Assembly (NCBI GenBank): GCA_050747525.1
Contig: JBOGOC010000093.1
Location: forward strand, 1 to 64,000
DNA from: JBOGOC01 sp050747525
Lineage (GTDB): Bacteria; Acidobacteriota; Polarisedimenticolia; JACPZX01; DASXTC01
Direction: 5' to 3'
Length of the DNA: 64,000 nt
Shown: piece after piece, positions 35,526 to 46,000 of the stretch
Layout of the letters: every line of letters begins with the position of its first letter
How positions within the stretch are numbered: position 1 is the stretch's first letter
Notes under the pieces: model-generated
The model's database searches: none
What the model saw: only the letters and a program-made list of their open reading frames with translations
What the model was told of the DNA's origin: nothing
Position numbers and translations under genes: made by a program

Positions 35526-36158
35526 TCAGGCCACCTTCATGAAGGCCAGCCGGGCCGCCGCGGCCGCCAGCAGCACGCCGCCCGCGGCCTGAAGGGGGGC
35601 CGCCAGACGGGTGCGTCCGGTCCAGGCTTCCGCGGATCGGCAGGCTCCCACGTAGGCGGCCAGCACAGCCAGCTCGATGACCACCGAGCTGACGCCCAGG
35701 ATCACGATCTGCCGCGCGATGGGGCCGGTCGGATCGACGAACTGCGGCAGGATGGCCGAGAAGAACAGAAGGGCCTTGGGGTTGGCGGCCTGCGTCAGGA
35801 ACCCCTGGACGAACGAAGCCGACTGGCGGGAGGGCCGAACGGCCGGCTCGGGCGGCATCTCCGGACGGTGGCGCAGCGAGCCGGCGATCATGCCGGCGGC
35901 CAGCCACAGCAGGTAGGCCGCTCCGGCCCACTTCACCAGGGAGAAGAGCTCCCAGGAAGCCAGGAGCATGGTGCCGAGGCTGGTGGCGGAGAGCACGAAA
36001 TAGCCCGTGTTGGCCGCCAGGATCCCCAGGCTGGCCTGCAGGCCGTTGCGGGATCCTCGCGACAGGGCGGTGGAGACGACCATCAGCACGGCCGGGCCAG
36101 GCGTGACGCAAAGCACCGCTTCGGTCACGCAGAACAGTGCCCAGCTCTCCCAGCTCAT
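35526..36158 (-). CDS. LysE family amino-acid exporter
   Basis: This 210-residue inner-membrane protein has six predicted helices and the family motif CVTPGPAVLMVVSTALSRGSRNGLQASLGI near the N-terminus, plus GFLTQAANPKALLFFSAILPQFV in the middle. LysE/RhtB proteins export amino acids or related metabolites with the proton gradient. The ATG overlaps the stop of the NicO-like gene by four bases. Substrate unknown. Confidence 0.88.
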   Translation of the reverse strand: MSWESWALFCVTEAVLCVTPGPAVLMVVSTALSRGSRNGLQASLGILAANTGYFVLSATSLGTMLLASWELFSLVKWAGAAYLLWLAAGMIAGSLRHRPEMPPEPAVRPSRQSASFVQGFLTQAANPKALLFFSAILPQFVDPTGPIARQIVILGVSSVVIELAVLAAYVGACRSAEAWTGRTRLAAPLQAAGGVLLAAAAARLAFMKVA

Positions 36159-36871
36159 AGGCCCAGAGTGATGATGGCCAGCCCCGAGGCCCAGAGAACG
36201 GCACCGGCCATCGCATGCGACCAGCGCTCCAGGAAGGCGAAGGGGAGCCGGCGCAGGCCGGCGAGCGAGAGCAGGGTCACCACCACCATGGTGGCGATGG
36301 TGAGGACGCTGAAGAGGAGGGCGGAGCCGATCGCCAGGCCCCACCGCCCGCGGCTGGCCGGCAGGACGAACAGCGGGATCATCGGCTCGCACGGCCCCAG
36401 CACGAAGATCGTGAACAGCACCCAGAACGTCGTGGCGGATCGAGGGGCCGCGGCGGCATCGGCATCGCGATGCGCGTGGGCCGCGCTCGAGCCCGCGTGC
36501 ATGTGGACATGGTCGCCGTGCGCGTGTGGCTCGAGATCGCGGGCCCGCCGCACGGCGCGCCGCACCCCCCAGAGGAAATAGGCCGCGCCGAAGATGACCA
36601 GCGCCCAGGCAGCCAGGCCTCCGCGGACCTGCTCGATGTGTGCCAGCGGCGCCGCCGCGACCCCCAGCATCACCCCCGCGGCTCCCAGCAGGAGCGACGA
36701 GGCCACGTGTCCCGCGCCGCAGGCCACCGTGATCGCCATGGTGCGCGCGCGGGTCCACCGCCGGGCGCGGGCCAGCATCAGGAAAGGAAGATAGTGGTCC
36801 GGGCCCAGCAGGGTGTGGGTCAGGGCGACGCCGGCCGAAGCGGCCACCAGGCTCCAGGAGAATCCGTCCAT
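36155..36871 (-). CDS. NicO/HupE-like metal (nickel/cobalt) transporter-type membrane protein
   Basis: This 238-residue membrane protein has about six helices, an N-terminal helix with HTLLGPDHYLPF (the HxxxPDH-type metal motif of NicO/RcnA-like proteins), a second conserved FVLGPCEPMIPLF segment, and a cytosolic or periplasmic loop with a histidine cluster (HAHGDHVHMHAG, about 115-135). These are signs of transition-metal handling, most likely nickel or cobalt. A nickel-dependent LarA-family enzyme is encoded about 19 kb away, so a link is possible but not shown. It is coupled to the LysE gene. Confidence 0.65.
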   Translation of the reverse strand: MDGFSWSLVAASAGVALTHTLLGPDHYLPFLMLARARRWTRARTMAITVACGAGHVASSLLLGAAGVMLGVAAAPLAHIEQVRGGLAAWALVIFGAAYFLWGVRRAVRRARDLEPHAHGDHVHMHAGSSAAHAHRDADAAAAPRSATTFWVLFTIFVLGPCEPMIPLFVLPASRGRWGLAIGSALLFSVLTIATMVVVTLLSLAGLRRLPFAFLERWSHAMAGAVLWASGLAIITLGL

Positions 36872-36995
36872 CGGCGCATGATAGCCGGGGCGGGCTGTTT
36901 CGGGGGCCGCAATCCTCGGATCGTGTTACGTAAGAACGCGTGAGGCGCGCAGGGATTCGCATGACGTTTCCGGATCGCACGGGATGCGGTTGGTC

Positions 36996-37001
36996 TAGAA
37001 T
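36996..37001 (+). promoter_or_regulatory. Candidate -10 element for the histidine kinase operon
   Basis: TAGAAT (five of six) lies 32 bases upstream of the kinase ATG; no good -35 is found at standard spacing. Upstream, at 36925-36932, there is a perfect 8-bp palindrome TTACGTAA, a possible regulator site. Confidence 0.25.
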
Positions 37002-37032
37002 GCTCCAAGACCACATCCCCGCAAGGTGAAAC

Positions 37033-38430
37033 ATGGAACTCGCCACGCTCGAGGACAATCCGAGCCGGGCCGCTGACCTCGCCATCCTGTGCGAGATCGG
37101 CGACATCCTCAACAGCTCCGTGGAGCTCGACGAGATCCTCAACCGGATTCTCGTCGGGGTCACCGCGGGGCAGGGGCTTCGCTTCAATCGCGCGTTCCTC
37201 CTGCTGGTGGAGGAAGGCGAGCGCTGCCTGCGGGGACGGCTGGCCATCGGTCCGGACAATGCCGAAGAGGCGGCCCGCGTCTGGAAGGACCTCGACCACG
37301 AGCGGCTCACCCTCCGCGAGATGCTGATGACCTACAGCCACAACGTTCCCGGCGTGGGGAACCGGGTGAAAGGGATCATCTCGCGCCTGCGCGTGCCGTT
37401 GGAAGAGACTTCCCACGTGCTGGTGCGCGCGCTGCGGCCGGGGGGCGGCCGTGTCTTCCGCCGCGGTGAGGAGGACCCCTCCGGGCGGCAGGTGGCCGAC
37501 GTTCTGGGCGTGGACCGCTTCGCCCTGGTCCCCATCCTGTCGCGCAGCGGCCCGGTGGGGGTGCTGCTGGCCGACAACGCCATCACCGGTCGTTCGATCG
37601 ATCAGGCCGACCTGGACATCCTGCGCCTGTTCGCCAACCACGCGGGGACGGCCATCGAGAAAGCCCGCCTGTACCGGCACATCCGGGAGGAGAAGGACGC
37701 CCTGGAGCGCGCGCACAAGGACCTGCGCAGCAACCAGCAGACCATCATCGGGCTGCAGAGGCTCTCCGACCTCGGCGAGATGGCCGCGCGCGTGGCGCAC
37801 GAAATCCGCAATCCGCTGGTGGCCATCGGGGGGTTCGCGCGGCAGATGCTGTCCACCACTCTGGAGGACGATCCGCGCAGCAAGCCCCTGCAGATCATCG
37901 CCAGCGAGGTGTCCAAGCTGGAGCAGATCCTCCAGGAGGTCCTGGACTACGCGCGCCCCTTCAAGCTCAACGCGGTCTCGACCAACGTCAACTCCCTGGT
38001 CAAGGAAACGATGGACATGATCGAGATGGAGCGCGAGAGCCTGGCCATCGAGGTGCTCGTCAACCTGGACGACTCGTGCCCGCAGATCGTGGCCGACGCC
38101 TCCCTGCTGAAGATCGCCCTGCTGAACATCCTGCGCAACGCCCTGCAGGCCGTCCCGCGCGAGCGGCGCGGCCGTCTGGCGGTGCGCACCCGCAACTGCG
38201 GCTCGATACTGGAAGTGTCCGTGCAGGACAACGGAAGCGGCATCGGCCTGGACGTGGCCGACCGCATCTTCGAACCCTTCTTCACCACGAAATCCTCCGG
38301 ATCGGGGCTTGGCCTGGCCATCGTCTCCCAGATCCTCAGGGAGCATCGGGGAAGAGTGCGATTCGAGAGCCGTCCGGATGAGGGGACCACCTTCTACCTG
38401 GACGTGCCTTTCGGGAAAGGAAATGCATGA
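37033..38430 (+). CDS. GAF-domain sensor histidine kinase
   Basis: This 465-residue soluble kinase has no membrane segment. It consists of an N-terminal GAF-type sensor (about 15-215), a coiled-coil linker (EEKDALERAHKDLRSNQQ), a HisKA dimerisation domain with phospho-acceptor His256 in VAHEIRNPLVAIGGF, and an HATPase_c domain (N box LLNILRNALQAV, G1 DNGSGIG, F box FEPFFTTKSSGSGLGLAI). It phosphorylates the response regulator whose gene overlaps it by four bases (ATGA). The signal sensed by the GAF domain is not known. Confidence 0.92.
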   Translation: MELATLEDNPSRAADLAILCEIGDILNSSVELDEILNRILVGVTAGQGLRFNRAFLLLVEEGERCLRGRLAIGPDNAEEAARVWKDLDHERLTLREMLMTYSHNVPGVGNRVKGIISRLRVPLEETSHVLVRALRPGGGRVFRRGEEDPSGRQVADVLGVDRFALVPILSRSGPVGVLLADNAITGRSIDQADLDILRLFANHAGTAIEKARLYRHIREEKDALERAHKDLRSNQQTIIGLQRLSDLGEMAARVAHEIRNPLVAIGGFARQMLSTTLEDDPRSKPLQIIASEVSKLEQILQEVLDYARPFKLNAVSTNVNSLVKETMDMIEMERESLAIEVLVNLDDSCPQIVADASLLKIALLNILRNALQAVPRERRGRLAVRTRNCGSILEVSVQDNGSGIGLDVADRIFEPFFTTKSSGSGLGLAIVSQILREHRGRVRFESRPDEGTTFYLDVPFGKGNA

Positions 38431-38807
38431 TGAGCCCTTCAGCGAAAGTCCTGGTGGTCGACGACGAGGAGAATCTCTGCCTTCTGTACAGAGAAGAGCT
38501 CGAATCCGAAGGCTATCGCGTCAAGACGGCCCAAGACGCCACGGTGGCCATGAAGATCCTGGAAGAGGATCCCCCCGACGTGGTGGTCATGGACATCCGC
38601 ATGCCGCGGATGGACGGCATCGAGGCCATGGGCAAGATGCTGAGCCGGCGCAATGACCTGCCGGTCATCCTGAACTCGGCCTACTCCAGCTACAAGGACG
38701 ACTTCCGTTCCTGGCCCGCATCGGCCTACGTGATCAAGTCGTCGGACCTTTCCGAGCTGAAGAAGGCGATCCGGAACGTGCTGGAGCCGCCGCGGGCCAG
38801 GGCCTAG
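38427..38807 (+). CDS. Single-domain response regulator
   Basis: This 126-residue CheY-like receiver has acidic pocket DDEEN (residues 13-16 region), phospho-acceptor Asp56 in VVMDIRMPRMDG, and the switch Ser/Thr and Lys positions NSAYS and YVIKSS. It has no output domain, so it must act by protein contact or phosphorelay. It is the cognate partner of the adjacent kinase. Confidence 0.92.
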   Translation: MMSPSAKVLVVDDEENLCLLYREELESEGYRVKTAQDATVAMKILEEDPPDVVVMDIRMPRMDGIEAMGKMLSRRNDLPVILNSAYSSYKDDFRSWPASAYVIKSSDLSELKKAIRNVLEPPRARA

Positions 38808-38862
38808 GAGTCAGCCGCGCGCTCACCAGCAACCCTGCTCCACCAGGGAGGGGAACGATTCC

Positions 38863-39546
38863 ATGTTCCTGGAGACACTCAAGCGGTTCATTCCCGAGCC
38901 GCTCATACTCGCGACGCGGCCATTGCGGCGGTATTTCGAGGCGCAGCGGCGGTTCGACAGACGCCTGGGCGTAGAGACGAGCGAAGCGCTCGAGGTGGAC
39001 AACCTGGATGCCTCCGCCGAGGTGCGGCGGCACGCGAGCGGCTACGAGGCCACGTCCCCGGCGGCCTTCCGGGCGATCATGCGCATCCTGACGGGGCTCG
39101 GGATCCCGCTGGAGCGTTACGCCTTTCTGGACATGGGCTCGGGCAAGGCGGCGGTCCTGCTCTATGCGCTGCACTATCCCTTCAGACGGATCCTGGGCGT
39201 AGAGCTCTCCGCCCGGCTCCATTCCATCGCGCAGCGCAACCTCGAGGCGGCGCGCCGGCTGAATCCACGGCTCGCCTCGCGGCCGGTGGAGAATGTCTGC
39301 ATGAACGTGGTGGCCTATCCGATCCCGGCCGAGCCGCTTCTCTGCTTTCTCTACAACCCCTTCAAAGGGGACACGCTCGACCGCGTGGTGGACAACGTGA
39401 GGCGGTCGCTGGCCGAGCACCCGAGGGGCCTGCTCATCGTTTACTACCACAGCCTGAGCCGGCACGAGGCATGGGACAAGGCGGGTTTCCTGAGAACGGT
39501 TCTGAGGTCTGACGACCTGACCATCTATCGTCCCACCGTCGGCTGA
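38863..39546 (+). CDS. Class I SAM-dependent methyltransferase-like protein
   Basis: This 227-residue protein has a Rossmann-type SAM motif I (YAFLDMGSGKAAVLLYAL, around 85-105), motif II LGVELSARLHSIAQRNLE, and NPFKGDTLDRVVDNVRRSL in the region of motif IV. The N-terminal 60 residues are basic and may bind a substrate or partner. No target can be named. It follows the two-component pair by 55 bases and is followed by a strong hairpin. Confidence 0.75.
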   Translation: MFLETLKRFIPEPLILATRPLRRYFEAQRRFDRRLGVETSEALEVDNLDASAEVRRHASGYEATSPAAFRAIMRILTGLGIPLERYAFLDMGSGKAAVLLYALHYPFRRILGVELSARLHSIAQRNLEAARRLNPRLASRPVENVCMNVVAYPIPAEPLLCFLYNPFKGDTLDRVVDNVRRSLAEHPRGLLIVYYHSLSRHEAWDKAGFLRTVLRSDDLTIYRPTVG

Positions 39547-39576
39547 TTTCCTGGGATTTCCTGGAACCGGAGGGCC

Positions 39577-39603
39577 CTCAACACCCAATAACAGGGTGTT
39601 GAG
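39577..39603 (+). terminator. Perfect 10-bp hairpin after the methyltransferase gene
   Basis: CTCAACACCC (39577-39586) and GGGTGTTGAG (39594-39603) are perfect inverted arms around a seven-base AT-rich loop. The following TGTTCGTT has only a loose T-run. It lies between convergent genes and can serve either direction. Confidence 0.6.
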
Positions 39604-39635
39604 TGTTCGTTCGCGAGTCTTTCGCGGGCGATACG

Positions 39636-39670
39636 GCCCGTTCCATGGCTGGGCAGGCCGTGGGACGGGC
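39636..39670. repeat. Palindromic intergenic element, copy 1
   Basis: GCCCGTTCC ... GGGACGGGC arms with an inner GGC/GCC pair and a GGGCAG loop. It is nearly identical, through about 30 of 35 bases, to the element at 44268-44301. Both lie just downstream of gene ends, so it may be a shared terminator or a REP-like repeat. Confidence 0.6.
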
Positions 39671-39681
39671 TCTGACCCCTT

Positions 39682-40503
39682 CTAGGGATGTCCGGGTGCG
39701 CGCACTTCCACCACGGCAAAGTAGAGCGGCGGGCCTCCTGCGCCGGCTCTGATCACCCGGGCCTCGTACCGGCCCGGCGGCAGAACGCCGGCCGGAAGCA
39801 GGAAGGTGACCACTTCCGTCGCCTCGAGATGCCTTCGGATCTCGGCCGCCGAAAGCTCCAGCGACCAGGATGCGGGCACACCGGGACGGCCGATCTCGAA
39901 CAGGAACCGTTCATCCTGAGGAGCGTCGTCCGGGATGGCGGCCGGCCACGAGACCACCACGGTCTGCTGGGCTGGGCTCAGGTCGTAGGCGGCACGCCCA
40001 GGCTCACCGCGCAGCACCGGCGGGAGCAGGAGCTGCGGCCCGGTGGTGGCGCCGAGCGCGGGTCCGGGCATCGAAGCTCCCTGCCACGGTGTCTGGGTCA
40101 GAAGGATCGCCAGACCCAGACCGGCCACGACCCCGGCTGCGGCGGCGACCCCCACCCCCCACCAGCTCGTCCGCGCGCGCGCGGCCTTCGAGCGTGCCAC
40201 CCGCTTCCATCCACCGAGCTCCAGGGAACAGCTCACGCAGACCGCGAGATGATGCCGGAGGCCGGGTTCGACGGGCCCCGGGCTCGTGGCCATACGCCGC
40301 AGGTCGGCTTCGGTGGGATGAGGCCCGAAGAGAGACGCTCCTCCCTTCTGGATGGCCGCAGCCAGCCCCCCGAAGGCCGCAACCATCTCGCGGCACTCGC
40401 CACAGGCGGCCATATGGGCCTCGATGCGGGCGCGCCCGCCATCGTCGAGGCGGTCGGCGGCGTAGGCGGGCAGTTCGATCTGATAGTCGGCGTGGTCGCT
40501 CAT
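39682..40503 (-). CDS. Zinc-finger anti-sigma factor (membrane-anchored)
   Basis: This 273-residue protein has an N-terminal ZAS-type zinc motif HMAACGECREMV (H30, C34, C37 pattern), a second Cys pair (AVCVSC), one transmembrane helix (about 112-135, WWGVGVAAAAGVVAGLGLAIL), and an extracytoplasmic C-terminal domain of about 130 residues with Ig-like strands. This is the architecture of anti-sigma factors that hold an ECF sigma at the membrane until a signal arrives. Its gene is directly downstream of the ECF sigma gene. Confidence 0.85.
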   Translation of the reverse strand: MSDHADYQIELPAYAADRLDDGGRARIEAHMAACGECREMVAAFGGLAAAIQKGGASLFGPHPTEADLRRMATSPGPVEPGLRHHLAVCVSCSLELGGWKRVARSKAARARTSWWGVGVAAAAGVVAGLGLAILLTQTPWQGASMPGPALGATTGPQLLLPPVLRGEPGRAAYDLSPAQQTVVVSWPAAIPDDAPQDERFLFEIGRPGVPASWSLELSAAEIRRHLEATEVVTFLLPAGVLPPGRYEARVIRAGAGGPPLYFAVVEVRAPGHP

Positions 40504-40556
40504 CGGCTCACTCTGCTTGTGTATTGAAGTTCAGGCCATCCCGGTTCCATCGTTCG

Positions 40557-41117
40557 TCATCCGGAGCTCCGCCCCGGCCGCGGCTCCTGATGCTGAAAGA
40601 GCATTTCGCGGACACTTTCGAGGCAGCGGAAGAGCCGCGACTTCACCGTTCCGGACGGAACCTCCAGCATGGCGGCAATCTCTTCATAGTTTTTCGCGTC
40701 ATAGAAATAGAGGCGGATGAGATCCCTGCATTCGTGCGAAGCGAGATCCAGGACGCGCCGCGCCAGCTCGAGATGGATGGCCAGGGATTCAGGATCGGTG
40801 TCTTCCGCGGGGCGATCCACTTCCTCGGACGGCGCCACCCAGCGCTTGCGGCGTCTGAGGGCTTCCAGCGATGCGATGCGGGCGATCCCCTGCACGTACA
40901 CCCGCAGGTCGCGTGAGTCATCGAAGCGGCCCAGCTGGAGCCCCTCGAGGACTCTGGCCATGACATCCTGGAGCAGGTCGGGCCATTCTTCGCGCAGGGA
41001 CCAGAACCGGGGAGAGGTCAGGGCGGCCGAAACCCACCGCATGACCTGACCCAGAGCGTCGGGATCGTTGTCGAGAAGCCTGCGTGCGATGCTCTGGTCG
41101 GTGTAGGGCACGGCCAC
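40557..41117 (-). CDS. ECF-type RNA polymerase sigma factor
   Basis: This 186-residue sigma-70 family protein has region 2 (LREEWPDLLQDVMARVLEGLQLGRFDDSRDLRVYVQGIARIASLEALRRRKR) and region 4 with the helix-turn-helix YEEIAAMLEVPSGTVKSRLFRCLESVREML. No region 3 is present. It pairs with the anti-sigma factor 53 bases downstream. The divergent TPR-CHAT gene is a natural candidate target. The start is GTG. Confidence 0.9.
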   Translation of the reverse strand: MAVPYTDQSIARRLLDNDPDALGQVMRWVSAALTSPRFWSLREEWPDLLQDVMARVLEGLQLGRFDDSRDLRVYVQGIARIASLEALRRRKRWVAPSEEVDRPAEDTDPESLAIHLELARRVLDLASHECRDLIRLYFYDAKNYEEIAAMLEVPSGTVKSRLFRCLESVREMLFQHQEPRPGRSSG

Positions 41118-41119
41118 CG

Positions 41120-41148
41120 AGCATAGGAAGGGGCGTACGGTCTGTCAA
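41120..41148 (-). promoter_or_regulatory. Candidate promoter for the ECF sigma gene
   Basis: On the minus strand TTGACA (41148-41143), 17 bases, then TATGCT (41125-41120, four of six). The -10 ends only three bases before the GTG at 41117, so the transcript would be leaderless or the true start is slightly downstream. An ECF-type AAC/CGTC pair was not seen. Confidence 0.35.
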
Positions 41149-41245
41149 CGGACGCAGAAACCAGGGAACCAGATGGCCCCAGAACGCAAGGATATGATGC
41201 CTGAGGAATGTCGTTGCGGTCCGAGTTCGTTGGGGGTATGAGAAG

Positions 41246-44200
41246 GTGATGCATCTTCGCGTGGCCGGGGCCGTGTGGGGAAGGCGCCTCCTGACGGGGG
41301 TGCTCATGCTTGGCTTGATGGGGCCGGTGCCGGCACAGAGCCCGGGCACAGATGCGCCTCCGGAGGCGACCTGGTACGCCGAGGCGCTCGTGGAATTCCA
41401 GGCGATCCGCTCCGACCCCAGGCGCCTCCCCGAAGCGGAAGCCGCCGGCAAGACTCTCCTGGCGCTCACCGTGGAGCGTCTGGGGGCCGACTCGGCCGAG
41501 GCCATCGAGGTCCGGGGTCTGCTGAGCCGCACCCTCATCGACATGGGCAAGAAGCGCGCGCCCGAGGCGGCGAGCCTCGCGCAGGAAGCGCTCGCCTCGG
41601 CCGACCGCCTGTACTCCGGGCAGGATCCGCGCCTGCGCCAGCCGCTGAAGGACCTCGGAAACGCGCTCGAGTACGTGGGCTCCTTCGCCGAATCGAGGGC
41701 CGTTCGCGTCCGGCTGCTCGATCTGTGCGAAGCACTCGCCGATCCCATGGATGCCTGCATCGGGGACGCGCTGGCCGACCTGGGCATGATCACGCGCCAG
41801 CTCGGCGACTTCTCCGGCGCCAGGCTGTACTTCGAGAGGGCCCTCGCGGCGCACGAAGCACGCAACCCGAATGACGCGCGCAGCGACATCGGACAGGTGC
41901 TCTACGCCCTCTCGGGCGTCTGCCGGCAGGAGGGGGACATCGATCAGGCCCTCGCCTTCGCCGAGCGGGGTGCGCGATTCCTGGAGGAGGTCTCCTCCCC
42001 GTTCCTCAACGTGATGCTGAACCAGCTGGCCGCCATCTACCGCGATCTCGGGCGATACGCGGAATCGCGCGACCTGCTGGATCGATGCCTCCGCGAATGG
42101 CGGAAGCTCCAGGGCGAAGAAGGCCCGAACGTGCTCACGGCGCTGAGCAGCCAGGCTCTGGTCATGTCGCGGCTCGGGGAGCACGCGGCCGCCCGGAGCC
42201 AGGCCGAGCAGGCGCTGCAGACCTACGCGCGCCGCGTGCCTCCCGAAGACCGCACGCTGGCCCCCTTTCTGAGAAACCTGGCCCTGGTCCATGTCGACGA
42301 CGGGCAGGATGCGCTCGCCGAGCCGCTGGTGGAGAAGGCGCTCCGGGTGAAGGAGCTGGCCTACGGCCCGCATCACGACTCGCTGGCCACCCTCCTCGAC
42401 CTGCTGGCCGGGATCGAGTACCGGCTGGGCCGCTACGACGAGTCGATGGAGCACGCCATGAGGGCGGAGTCGATCACCCGGGCGAACTTTCACGATGTCA
42501 CGACCGTCCTGTCGGAACGGCAGGCATATCGCTACGAGGCCAGCCACGCCTCGAGCCTGAGGTTCGTGCTCTCCGCGCTCAGCCGGCCCGGAAGCCCGCG
42601 AAACGCCGGCCTGATCGAGAAGGCCTGGGACGACGTGGTTCTTTCCCGCGCCCTGGTGCTCGACGAGATCGCCTCGCGCGCCCGCGCCACCGCCGAGCTG
42701 CAGGAGCCGGCGGTCGCGGCGCTGGTCGGCGAGCTGCAGGCGGTGAAATCGCGTCTGGCGACCCTGGCGCTGCAGGGGCAGGGTCCCGGTGGGGCGCCCG
42801 GAACCGGCCCGGTGGCGGAGGCGCAGGCAAGCAAGGAACGCCTCGAGCGCGAGCTGGCGAGCCGGAGCGCCGAGTACAGGCGAGGCCGCGCGCGCCGGGA
42901 GACGCACCTGTCAGACGTGCGGGCGGCCCTGCCGCCGGACGCGGCCCTGCTCGCCTACGTGGAATTCGATCGCCTGGCCGACGCCGGATCCTCGGCCCCT
43001 TCCGCCTCCAGCTACGGCGCGTTCGTCCTGGCCCCCTCATCCCGCGAGCCGCAGTTCTTCTCCCTCGGATCGGCGCGTGAGATCGAGGCGCTGGTTCAGG
43101 CGTGGAGGGAAACCGCCTCCAGGGAGCTGTCGGGCCGCGAGCCGCTCATGGGCAACTCGGAGCGGGCGTACCGGGAGGCAGGCCGCCTGCTCAGAGAGAA
43201 AATCTGGGATCCGCTGGCCGCCGCGATCGGCGGAGCGAAGAAGGTGTTCGTGGTGCCCGACGGGGCGCTGCATCTCGTCAATATCGCGACCCTTCCGGCC
43301 GGCGAGGATCGATACCTCATCGAGTCGGAGCCGCTCCTTCATCATCTGTCCACCGAGCGGGACCTGGTCCGCAGGGCCGCGCGGCCCAACCCGTCGGCCA
43401 GCGCCCTGATCCTGGGCGCTCCGGATCTCGACGCCTCGCCCGCGACGGCCCCGGTGACCGGCGTGGCGGCGGCCGATCCCCGGCCCGTCCCATCCCGCGT
43501 CCGCGGAGCCGCCTCCCGGCCCGCATGCGGGAACTTCCGGTCGCTGCGGTTCGGGGCGCTGCCGGCCACGCGCGCCGAGATCTCGGACGTGGCGTCGCTC
43601 GTGAACGCGAAGCTACGCGCCGTCGAGCTGACCGGCCCCAAGGCCACCGAGGCGGCCTTCAAGTCCATGGCGCCCGGACGCAGAATCCTCCACATCGCGA
43701 CTCACGGGTTCTTCCTTCAGGATGTGTGCCCCTCGGCCCTGGAGAGCGCGAGAGCCCAGGGGACCGGGACGGCGGCGGCCCTCTCGGAGGTCCCGGTGAT
43801 CCGCGGTGCGGCCGACAACCCGCTGCTGCTGTCCGGACTCGCGCTGACGGGGGCCAACAAGCGCGGCGAGATCCCCGCCGCGGACACCGGGGCCGAGGAC
43901 GGCATGCTGACCGCCGAGGAGGTCGGCGCCCTCGATCTCTCCGGAACCGAGTGGGCCGTGCTCTCGGCCTGCGAGACCGGCGTCGGCAAAGTGCTCCCCG
44001 GTGAAGGAGTGCTGGGCCTGAGGCGCGCTTTCGCCGTGGCCGGCGTGGGCACCCTCATCATGAGCCTGTGGCAGGTGGACGACGAAGCGACCCGCCTGTG
44101 GATGAAGGGCCTCTACGAAGGCCGCCTCACCGGGCGCTCCACCGCCGACTCCGTGCGGGAGGCCAGCCTGGCGATGATCAAGAAAAACCGCGACCGCGGC

Positions 44201-44257
44201 CGCACGACCCATCCCTTCTTCTGGGGCGGGTTCGTGGCCGAAGGGGACTGGCGGTAG
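41246..44257 (+). CDS. TPR-CHAT caspase-like protease-domain protein, secreted
   Basis: This protein of 1003 residues has a signal peptide (about 1-30), a long TPR array (about 45-480, e.g. GALYFERALAAHEARNP-type units every 40 residues), a helical linker with a coiled coil (about 500-560), and a C-terminal CHAT domain (about 700-1003). The caspase-type dyad is visible: His820 in HIATHGF and Cys909 in LSACETG, followed by GVLGLRRAFAVAGVGTLIMSLWQVDD and HPFFWGGFVAEGDWR. CHAT proteases act in bacterial defence or signalling. The signal peptide suggests a periplasmic role here. It is transcribed divergently from the ECF sigma/anti-sigma pair. Confidence 0.88.
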   Translation: MMHLRVAGAVWGRRLLTGVLMLGLMGPVPAQSPGTDAPPEATWYAEALVEFQAIRSDPRRLPEAEAAGKTLLALTVERLGADSAEAIEVRGLLSRTLIDMGKKRAPEAASLAQEALASADRLYSGQDPRLRQPLKDLGNALEYVGSFAESRAVRVRLLDLCEALADPMDACIGDALADLGMITRQLGDFSGARLYFERALAAHEARNPNDARSDIGQVLYALSGVCRQEGDIDQALAFAERGARFLEEVSSPFLNVMLNQLAAIYRDLGRYAESRDLLDRCLREWRKLQGEEGPNVLTALSSQALVMSRLGEHAAARSQAEQALQTYARRVPPEDRTLAPFLRNLALVHVDDGQDALAEPLVEKALRVKELAYGPHHDSLATLLDLLAGIEYRLGRYDESMEHAMRAESITRANFHDVTTVLSERQAYRYEASHASSLRFVLSALSRPGSPRNAGLIEKAWDDVVLSRALVLDEIASRARATAELQEPAVAALVGELQAVKSRLATLALQGQGPGGAPGTGPVAEAQASKERLERELASRSAEYRRGRARRETHLSDVRAALPPDAALLAYVEFDRLADAGSSAPSASSYGAFVLAPSSREPQFFSLGSAREIEALVQAWRETASRELSGREPLMGNSERAYREAGRLLREKIWDPLAAAIGGAKKVFVVPDGALHLVNIATLPAGEDRYLIESEPLLHHLSTERDLVRRAARPNPSASALILGAPDLDASPATAPVTGVAAADPRPVPSRVRGAASRPACGNFRSLRFGALPATRAEISDVASLVNAKLRAVELTGPKATEAAFKSMAPGRRILHIATHGFFLQDVCPSALESARAQGTGTAAALSEVPVIRGAADNPLLLSGLALTGANKRGEIPAADTGAEDGMLTAEEVGALDLSGTEWAVLSACETGVGKVLPGEGVLGLRRAFAVAGVGTLIMSLWQVDDEATRLWMKGLYEGRLTGRSTADSVREASLAMIKKNRDRGRTTHPFFWGGFVAEGDWR

Positions 44258-44267
44258 GCAAGAAAAA

Positions 44268-44301
44268 GCCCGTTCCACGGCGGGCAGGCCGAGGAACGGG
44301 C
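44268..44301. terminator. Bidirectional terminator-like palindrome, copy 2
   Basis: GCCCGTTCC (44268-44276) pairs with GGAACGGGC (44293-44301), with an inner CGGC/GCCG stem. AGAAAAA precedes and TTCTGTCTT follows, so it can terminate both the CHAT gene and the convergent groEL. It matches the element at 39636-39670. Confidence 0.7.
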
Positions 44302-44338
44302 TTCTGTCTTCCCACGACCCCGCGTTCGCGGGATCGAA

Positions 44339-45961
<1,623 letters not shown>

Positions 45962-46000
45962 CGTTTTCAAGACCTCCTTGGGTATGGGGGTTCGGGGGAC

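Noticed and set aside
41246..44257. CHAT gene as part of a type III-E CRISPR (craspase) or gasdermin defence system
   Set aside because: No CRISPR repeats, Cas7-11, gasdermin or other defence gene is present, and the protein has a signal peptide.
45962..45970. TTG start for GroEL three codons upstream
   Set aside because: It would sit almost on the ribosome site, while MAAKEITY is the usual GroEL N-terminus.
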